Origin: Oceanospirillaceae bacterium
GTDB taxonomy: Bacteria > Pseudomonadota > Gammaproteobacteria > Pseudomonadales > Balneatricaceae
Length of the DNA stretch: 34,642 nt
NCBI GenBank assembly: GCA_029938085.1
Contig: JAPYOS010000007.1
Span: forward strand, 89,376 to 124,017
Direction of reading: 5' to 3'
Position numbers and translations under genes: made by a program
Shown here: piece by piece, positions 29,600 to 34,642 of the stretch
Layout: the number at the start of each line of letters is the position of its first letter
Position numbering within the stretch: position 1 is the first letter of the stretch
Notes under the pieces: generated by a model
Databases searched by the model: none
The model's input: the letters and a program-made list of their open reading frames with translations, nothing else
Told to the model about the DNA's origin: nothing

Positions 29600-30490
29600 T
29601 TAAATCGGCAAATAGTGGTCCACAAGCAACAATACAAACAACACCATGAGGTAAATGATTGAAAACCAAAAGGTCTTCATGGCCTGCTGATAGGCGCCAC
29701 GATAGAGCTTCCAAGCCCAATATAAGAAGCGCATATTGAGCAAGGTAACGCCGACCAAATAGATAAATCCACTCATGCCCACGACATAGGGCAACATGGT
29801 GGAAATCACCAATAAGACGGTATACAACAACACCTGCAAGCCAGTAAATTCTAGGCCATGGGTGACTGGCAACATGGGCACTTCCACTTTGGCATATTCA
29901 TCACGTTTATGAATAGCTAAGGCCCAAAAATGGGGTGGCGTCCAGGTGTAAATAATCAACACCAATAACAACGCATTGGGGTCCACAGTACCGGTAACGG
30001 CCGCCCAACCCAACAAAGGAGGCATGGCACCAGCGATACCACCGATAACAATATTCTGCGGTGTGGCTCGCTTCAAGTAAAGGGTATACACCAGCGCATA
30101 TCCCACCGATGAGGCCAGTGTAAGCCAAGCAGTCAAAGGGTTAATCAATACGTAGAGGATGCCCATGCCTAACACCGCTAAAACAGCAGCGAAGATTAAC
30201 GCATGGGCTGGCGCTACCTTGCCTTTTGCCACGGGTCGATTGTGGGTGCGGCCCATTTGGCCATCAATACGGCGGTCGATGACATGATTCACCACAGCTG
30301 CAGACGCAGCGGCCATAGCAATGCCCAAGTTACCCCACACCAGCACATCCCAAGGCACCATAGCGGGCACGGCCATAAACATACCCACCAGGGAAGTCAG
30401 TAGCATCAATAAGACTACGTTGGGTTTGCACATTTCGTAGTAGTCGCGCCAGTTCAACTTAGGCTTAGGGGTAGTAGTTTCAAAACTCAT
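29600..30490 (-). CDS. ctaB: protoheme IX farnesyltransferase (heme O synthase)
   Basis: CtaB/CyoE attaches a farnesyl group to heme B, giving heme O, the precursor of heme A for the oxidase. The 296-residue protein is a UbiA-type prenyltransferase with about nine membrane helices. It has the Asp-rich motif in [19 protein letters not shown] and the second loop motif around [20 protein letters not shown] chose the ATG at 30490, with GAGGA upstream, over the adjacent TTG. Its start overlaps the ctaA end by 11 bases, so the heme O and heme A enzymes are coupled. Confidence 0.96.
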   Translation of the reverse strand: MSFETTTPKPKLNWRDYYEMCKPNVVLLMLLTSLVGMFMAVPAMVPWDVLVWGNLGIAMAAASAAVVNHVIDRRIDGQMGRTHNRPVAKGKVAPAHALIFAAVLAVLGMGILYVLINPLTAWLTLASSVGYALVYTLYLKRATPQNIVIGGIAGAMPPLLGWAAVTGTVDPNALLLVLIIYTWTPPHFWALAIHKRDEYAKVEVPMLPVTHGLEFTGLQVLLYTVLLVISTMLPYVVGMSGFIYLVGVTLLNMRFLYWAWKLYRGAYQQAMKTFWFSIIYLMVLFVLLLVDHYLPI

Positions 30491-31526
30491 CAAGCTGTCC
30501 TCGGCCAGAATGGGCCACGTAATTAAGGCTCACGGCGAGCACAAATAAACATGCACCACCAAAATTGTGCGCCACAGCCACAGGCAAAGGCAATAGATAA
30601 AAGATATTTGCCAAACCTAAGGCAAACTGGAGCATAAATAGTACAATAAAGGCTAACCCGAAGCGCCGTAAACGACGGTCTTTCTGGCTCATCAAACGGT
30701 AGCTACTGAGCAGTAAAAATAATCCCAAAACAATAGCGCCGTAACGGTGTAATACATGAATCGCTTGGCGCGCCTCACTATTCATTAAACCACCAAGGTA
30801 ATTTGGCCCTAGAGATTGTGTCAGGTTAAAGCCTTGTGAAAAGTCCATTTCGGGCCACCAAGAGCCATTACAATCGGGCAAACTCGAACAGGCTAAGGCC
30901 GCGTAATTAGAGCTCATCCAACCACCCAAAAACACCTGTAACACAACCAATAACAGGGCCGTAAACGCCCATAATTTAAGCCGGCCATGGCGCATATTAG
31001 TTAACCGCAAGGGTTTGGCTGCCCTACCCATTCGGCGTAACTTAATGAGCAACACTGTTAACAAACTGGCCGTAATAAAACCGCCAAATAAATGTGCAGT
31101 AACAACCTGGGGCCATAGCTTCCAGGTGACCGTCCATGCGCCAAATGCGCCTTGCAGAATAACCATAGCCAACAGGGCTTGGGTTAATACAAACGGGTAA
31201 TATAAACGCTTACGTTGGCCCCAAGAAAAGGCCGCTAAAATCAATATAACTAAGCCTAATGTGGACGCAAAATAACGGTGCGTCATTTCCATCCAGCCCT
31301 TGGCTGGCTCAACCGGCGCGTCCGGAAATAGCGCTTGAGCCGAGGCTATTTCAGCGGCTGTTTCAGGTACCAATAAAGACCCATAACAGCCAGGCCAGTC
31401 AGGGCAACCCAAACCGGCATCAGCCAACCGTGTCCACGACCCCAAAACAATAACGCAGATCACAAGCGCTAAGGCAATGTAAGTTAAAGACACACTCCAC
31501 TTGGGAGCAATAACCGAGGTATTCAT
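30480..31526 (-). CDS. ctaA: heme A synthase (COX15/CtaA)
   Basis: CtaA oxidises heme O to heme A in the inner membrane. The 348-residue protein has eight hydrophobic helices and the conserved heme-ligand histidines in [24 protein letters not shown] and VAHNFGG. The N-terminal loop [15 protein letters not shown] is typical, with two cysteines, and a second pair is in [10 protein letters not shown]. The ATG at 31526 is preferred over a GTG two codons earlier. It follows the CX3C protein gene by 9 bp. Confidence 0.95.
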   Translation of the reverse strand: MNTSVIAPKWSVSLTYIALALVICVIVLGSWTRLADAGLGCPDWPGCYGSLLVPETAAEIASAQALFPDAPVEPAKGWMEMTHRYFASTLGLVILILAAFSWGQRKRLYYPFVLTQALLAMVILQGAFGAWTVTWKLWPQVVTAHLFGGFITASLLTVLLIKLRRMGRAAKPLRLTNMRHGRLKLWAFTALLLVVLQVFLGGWMSSNYAALACSSLPDCNGSWWPEMDFSQGFNLTQSLGPNYLGGLMNSEARQAIHVLHRYGAIVLGLFLLLSSYRLMSQKDRRLRRFGLAFIVLFMLQFALGLANIFYLLPLPVAVAHNFGGACLFVLAVSLNYVAHSGRGQLDEF

Positions 31527-31535
31527 AGTCACTTA

Positions 31536-32090
31536 TTAACCTATGTTGGAGTTTTTAAGCAGTTTCTTTAAATCTTTAAGCAACTCTTTACCTGCAAAGT
31601 CAAAGCCGTAGTGCATCATTATGTTACCCAAAGGGTCAACCAAATAAATACCATGGCCCTTTATAAAGGTGTCTGGAGCAAGGCTCTCTAGCTGGATCAA
31701 AGCGGGGTAATCTAACGCCATTTGTGTTTTATCTTGGCCTTGTTGGTTAACGATCAGGCGAGTCACTCGGTGCGCTTCTTTGCCCAAAGCCACATGAATT
31801 TGGCGTAATAAGTGAGTCGCTTCCGCACAAGCGGCCAAACACTCGGGCTGCGCCAGGTAAACCACGAGCCAACGTTTATCAGCTTCTTGTTGAGACCAAC
31901 CACTGCTATCTGAGGTCTGTAACTGCGCGTCTTGCAGCTGTTGTGGTGGCAATAATAGCTCACCGAAATTTGTCCTGCCGTCGGGCACTGCCCAAAGGTT
32001 AAAATACATGATCATGGCAATCATTAATGGAATTGCCGTCACTGCAAACACAGCGTACAAGGTAAATCGATTACTTTTATTGGACCTCAT
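31536..32090 (-). CDS. membrane-anchored CX3C thioredoxin-like protein of the oxidase cluster
   Basis: This 184-residue protein corresponds by position to the conserved hypothetical between SURF1 and ctaA in Pseudomonas clusters. One membrane helix (about 10-32) anchors a periplasmic domain. That domain has a CX3C pair, Cys84 and Cys88 (PECLAAC), as in SCO copper chaperones, and a later strand IYLVDPLGNIMMHYG that looks like the end of a thioredoxin/SCO fold. Similarity to SCO is only in pattern, so a role in copper or thiol handling during oxidase assembly is inferred. It is 35 bp after SURF1. Confidence 0.7.
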   Translation of the reverse strand: MRSNKSNRFTLYAVFAVTAIPLMIAMIMYFNLWAVPDGRTNFGELLLPPQQLQDAQLQTSDSSGWSQQEADKRWLVVYLAQPECLAACAEATHLLRQIHVALGKEAHRVTRLIVNQQGQDKTQMALDYPALIQLESLAPDTFIKGHGIYLVDPLGNIMMHYGFDFAGKELLKDLKKLLKNSNIG

Positions 32091-32125
32091 TCATGGGCCT
32101 TTAATTATTTTTTTAATGTCTTTCA

Positions 32126-32833
32126 CTAACGTAATGGCGAATAAAATACTCGATAAATATATAGTAAACAAAGGGTTAAAGCTAGGCCAAACCATTGCCA
32201 CGCATAGCCCAAATGTTTTGCAGAGGTCATGCTGCTGGCCTGCCAGTGAGGCGTTAATAACGCCGGGCTCGGCGCGTCCAACATCAGCACCCAAGGTAAC
32301 AGCGGCAGCTTAAATTGTTGCTGTAACTGAGGTAAATCCAACGCTTGTACCAATTGAGGGTAATCACTGGTATATACATCCGCTGCCAATTGATAAGGGT
32401 TAGCGGTGTTCGGCACTAATCGACCGGTTAAGGTAACATTGCCCTTTGGCCACTGCATGCTTGGCAACGGGTTACGTTGGCCATTGGAGGCAAACCATCC
32501 TCGATTGACCAATAATAACTCAGGCCCAACCGCCACCACACCGATTGCATCGTACCCTACCTTACCCTTTACCACTTGATTATCTCTAAACCAGACATAG
32601 GGCTTGATAAACTGAGCGTTGAGTGTCACCCTTTGATAATCGACCAAAGCAGTTAGGCTGTCGCCAGGTGCCTTATGGAGCGCCTGCTCTAAGGCCGCCA
32701 GACTCAAAGCAAGCTCATCTTTTTGTTGTGCTCGATCAAGTTGCCAAACGCCTAACACCAAAGTCAGCGGCAAAAAAAACAATGTGAATACAGATAAGGC
32801 CCAATGATGCCTTACTTTAGTTACAACCGTCAT
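32126..32833 (-). CDS. SURF1-family cytochrome oxidase assembly protein
   Basis: SURF1/Shy1 proteins help insert heme A into subunit I of cytochrome c oxidase. The 235-residue protein has the family layout of two terminal membrane helices around a periplasmic domain. The first helix carries LVLGVWQLDRAQQK, matching the family GxWQxxR motif, and the last is LGYAWQWFGLALTLCLLYIY (YAWQWF is typical). The conserved LLVNRGWF is also present. The ATG at 32833 is chosen over a TTG at 32845. Only 26 bp separate it from the divergent DUF2909 gene. Confidence 0.9.
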   Translation of the reverse strand: MTVVTKVRHHWALSVFTLFFLPLTLVLGVWQLDRAQQKDELALSLAALEQALHKAPGDSLTALVDYQRVTLNAQFIKPYVWFRDNQVVKGKVGYDAIGVVAVGPELLLVNRGWFASNGQRNPLPSMQWPKGNVTLTGRLVPNTANPYQLAADVYTSDYPQLVQALDLPQLQQQFKLPLLPWVLMLDAPSPALLTPHWQASSMTSAKHLGYAWQWFGLALTLCLLYIYRVFYSPLR

Positions 32834-32859
32834 GAAATACACCAACTGAGGTTCTTTGT

Positions 32860-33075
32860 ATGATCAAAATCGTGATTGCCATAATACTATTATTGGCGCT
32901 AATCAGCCTTACCAGCGGCTTCTTCTTTTTAATCAAAGACGGCGCCAAATCTACCCGCCTACTTACATCGTTAAAATACCGCATCGGGCTTATCGTGCTA
33001 TTAATTGCAGTAGTTATTTACGGCTTTTGGAGTGGCCAATTAGTCACTCATTCACCATGGGCTGCCATTCATTAA
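32860..33075 (+). CDS. twin-transmembrane protein, DUF2909 family
   Basis: This 71-residue protein has two membrane helices (about 3-25 and 42-60) separated by a basic loop (KDGAKSTRLLTSLKYRIG). It matches the DUF2909 small proteins found in cytochrome oxidase clusters of Pseudomonas and relatives. No biochemical role is known to me. It is the only gene of this cluster on the plus strand. It starts 26 bp from the divergent SURF1 start, with GAGG about nine bases before the ATG, and runs into a terminator right at its stop codon. Confidence 0.8.
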   Translation: MIKIVIAIILLLALISLTSGFFFLIKDGAKSTRLLTSLKYRIGLIVLLIAVVIYGFWSGQLVTHSPWAAIH

Positions 33076-33102
33076 AAAAGGCAGCCTTAAAGCTGCCTTT
33101 TT
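33075..33102. terminator. bidirectional terminator between DUF2909 gene and ctaE
   Basis: AAAAAGGCAGC (33075-33085), loop CTTAAA and GCTGCCTTTTT (33092-33102) form an 11-bp hairpin flanked by A-runs and T-runs. It can end both the DUF2909 and the ctaE transcripts. Confidence 0.92.
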
Positions 33103-33119
33103 AGGTTACCCTCTTCTGT

Positions 33120-34007
33120 TTACATTATATAAACGAAGATAAACAAACCCACCCACACCATGTCCACAAAGTGCCAATACCAAGAGGCAGCTTCAAACCC
33201 AAAGTGCTGCTCTGGCGTAAAGTGGCCCTTACAAATACGTAGCAACATTACAAACAAAATAAACGCGCCAATGGTAACGTGAGCGCCGTGGAAACCGGTA
33301 AGCATAAAGAAGGTCGAACCATAAATACCAGAATCTAAAGTTAAACCTAACTCTGTATAGGCTTCAATGTATTCCATCACCTGATAATAAACAAAGATAG
33401 CACCAAGAATAACAGTGAATGCCAACCAAAAAATGGTACGCCCACGCTGCATCGCTCTTAGGGCATGGTGAGCAATGGTTAGCGTGACACTAGATGACAT
33501 CAACAGCACAGTATTGAGTAGCGGGATATGCCACGGGTCAATCACTGCGTTCGGGCCAGGTAAGTCGGCACCTGCTGGGTTATTAAACATAGGCCAAGCG
33601 TAATCAAAGTCGGGCCACAACATATGAGTTACGGCTTTGTCACCTTGGCCATCTAACCACGGACCGGCCCACTGACGCACATAAAGCAGCGCCCCAAAGA
33701 AGGCGGCAAAAAACATTACCTCAGAGAAGATAAACCAGCTCATACCCCAACGGAATGAACGATCCATTTGCGGGCTGTACATACCTGCCCGGCTTTCGGT
33801 AACGACTTTACTGAACCATGTAAAAAGCACATAGGCTAATAACAAAGCCCCTGCAAAAAACACATAATGCGGAAACGCATAACCTGCTACGCCTGCGCTC
33901 ATTTGATTTATCATGCCACCGGCGCCCGATGCCATACCAAACAAACCTAAACTCGCCACTATTGGAAAATGACTGCTCTCTGGTACGTAATAACTGGATG
34001 TTGCCAT
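33120..34007 (-). CDS. ctaE: cytochrome c oxidase subunit III
   Basis: Subunit III of the aa3-type oxidase stabilises proton uptake and the active-site subunit. The 295-residue protein has seven membrane helices and the family motifs RWGMSWFIFSEVMFFAAFFGA, GFHGAHVTIGAFIL and the C-terminal WYWHFVDMVWVGLFIFVY. AAGGAG lies just before the ATG. It follows ctaG by 75 bp, and a terminator lies right after its stop. Subunits I and II are expected beyond the right edge. Confidence 0.97.
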   Translation of the reverse strand: MATSSYYVPESSHFPIVASLGLFGMASGAGGMINQMSAGVAGYAFPHYVFFAGALLLAYVLFTWFSKVVTESRAGMYSPQMDRSFRWGMSWFIFSEVMFFAAFFGALLYVRQWAGPWLDGQGDKAVTHMLWPDFDYAWPMFNNPAGADLPGPNAVIDPWHIPLLNTVLLMSSSVTLTIAHHALRAMQRGRTIFWLAFTVILGAIFVYYQVMEYIEAYTELGLTLDSGIYGSTFFMLTGFHGAHVTIGAFILFVMLLRICKGHFTPEQHFGFEAASWYWHFVDMVWVGLFIFVYIM

Positions 34008-34082
34008 GTATTGCTCCTTGGTCGAAGACTTATTATTGGGCTGTAAAATACAACCTTAAATTTGTTTTAAAAGGCGCGAAGC

Positions 34083-34628
34083 TCACTTTTCAGCAAAGGC
34101 TCCCGCATCAAATATTGTATAAGACATAGTCACCGTACGAATATGCGGTGGCAGCTGCGGATCAAGAGCAAAGATAAGCGGCATTTTGCGCCCTTCTCCT
34201 GCTGCTAACGTTTGCTGACTAAAACAGAAACATTCTGTTTTTTGCACATACTCCGTGGCTTCCGACGGCGATACACTCGGTACCGCTTGGCCTACCATGT
34301 CTTGCAGAGTTGGGTTCAAAGCCCAAAACTCCACCTGCGTCCATGCCCCTGGGTGAACTTCAATTTCCTCTTGAAGTGCTTCAAACTCCCATGGCATACC
34401 CGCATTATTTGTAGTAATAAACTGCACTTTAATGGTACGACTAGTATCTACCCAGTGTTCAACGCGTTCAACAGGACCGGTAACCTTACCGTTGATACCT
34501 GTAAATTCGCAAAACACATCGTACAAAGGCACCAATGCAAAGCCAAAGCCAAACATGGCAACCGCCGCCAACACGAGCTTTAAGGCGGTTTTACCTGCCT
34601 TAAAGCCTGTTTTTGGTGAGTCTGTCAC
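34083..34628 (-). CDS. ctaG: cytochrome c oxidase assembly protein CtaG/COX11 (CuB insertion)
   Basis: CtaG/COX11 delivers copper to the CuB site of subunit I. One membrane helix (about 15-36, ending ALVPLYDVFC) anchors a periplasmic immunoglobulin-like domain. The copper ligands are in KTECFCFSQQTL (Cys133 and Cys135), and VFCEFTGINGKV holds the third conserved cysteine (Cys40). The 181-residue length is normal. The start appears to be GTG at 34628, only 14 bases from the window end, with AAG shortly before it. It begins the visible part of the oxidase operon. Confidence 0.95.
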   Translation of the reverse strand: MTDSPKTGFKAGKTALKLVLAAVAMFGFGFALVPLYDVFCEFTGINGKVTGPVERVEHWVDTSRTIKVQFITTNNAGMPWEFEALQEEIEVHPGAWTQVEFWALNPTLQDMVGQAVPSVSPSEATEYVQKTECFCFSQQTLAAGEGRKMPLIFALDPQLPPHIRTVTMSYTIFDAGAFAEK

Positions 34629-34642
34629 TACTTAACTTCTGG

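Noticed and set aside
32091-32294. 67-codon minus-strand ORF after SURF1
   Set aside because: It lies mostly inside the SURF1 gene in another frame and has no supporting features.

Overview
The window looks like a chromosomal piece of a marine-type gammaproteobacterium (Oceanospirillales/Pseudomonadales-like). I infer this from the gene families and from two gene orders: gltA facing sdhCDAB-sucAB-lpdA-sucCD, and ctaG-ctaE-DUF2909-SURF1-thiol protein-ctaA-ctaB, the layout seen in Pseudomonas. No lineage-defining RNA gene is present, so placement is by gene content only. GTG and TTG starts are common (trmA, tolC-like, amt, sdhC, ctaG).

Layout. 1-793 is AT-rich and gene-poor: an 8-bp tandem repeat at the left edge, two tiny overlapping ORFs on the minus strand and a possible REP-like palindrome. 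794-6126 (plus) is a compact microcin/bacteriocin cassette: a double-glycine-leader precursor peptide, a small two-helix membrane protein (probable immunity), an HlyD-type adaptor, a C39-peptidase ABC exporter and a TolC-type outer-membrane channel. A perfect 13-bp hairpin lies between precursor and immunity gene and buries the likely immunity start codon. 6116-9900 (minus) is the tight operon trmA-mrp/apbC-dcd plus a lone P-loop ATPase of the BrxD/DUF2791 type. metG (plus) follows and converges on a shared terminator.

12135-23195 (minus) holds the TCA block sdhCDAB-sucAB-lpdA-sucCD. It has a good promoter before sdhC and a second before sucA. gltA diverges from it, followed by an ammonium transporter with a textbook sigma-54 promoter. 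26372-34628 (mostly minus) holds rlmKL, a Yip1-family membrane protein and the aa3-type cytochrome oxidase assembly cluster (ctaB, ctaA, a CX3C thioredoxin-like protein, SURF1, ctaE, ctaG). A DUF2909 small membrane protein is inserted in the opposite orientation.

How the parts work together. The first cassette should make, mature, export and give immunity to a small antibacterial peptide. The central block makes citrate synthase, succinate dehydrogenase, 2-oxoglutarate dehydrogenase and succinyl-CoA synthetase, feeding electrons to respiration. The right part builds heme A and the copper centres of the terminal oxidase. The least explained items are the new microcin with its hairpin-gated immunity gene, the orphan BrxD-like ATPase in a housekeeping operon, and the sigma-54 amt promoter with repeats downstream of it.
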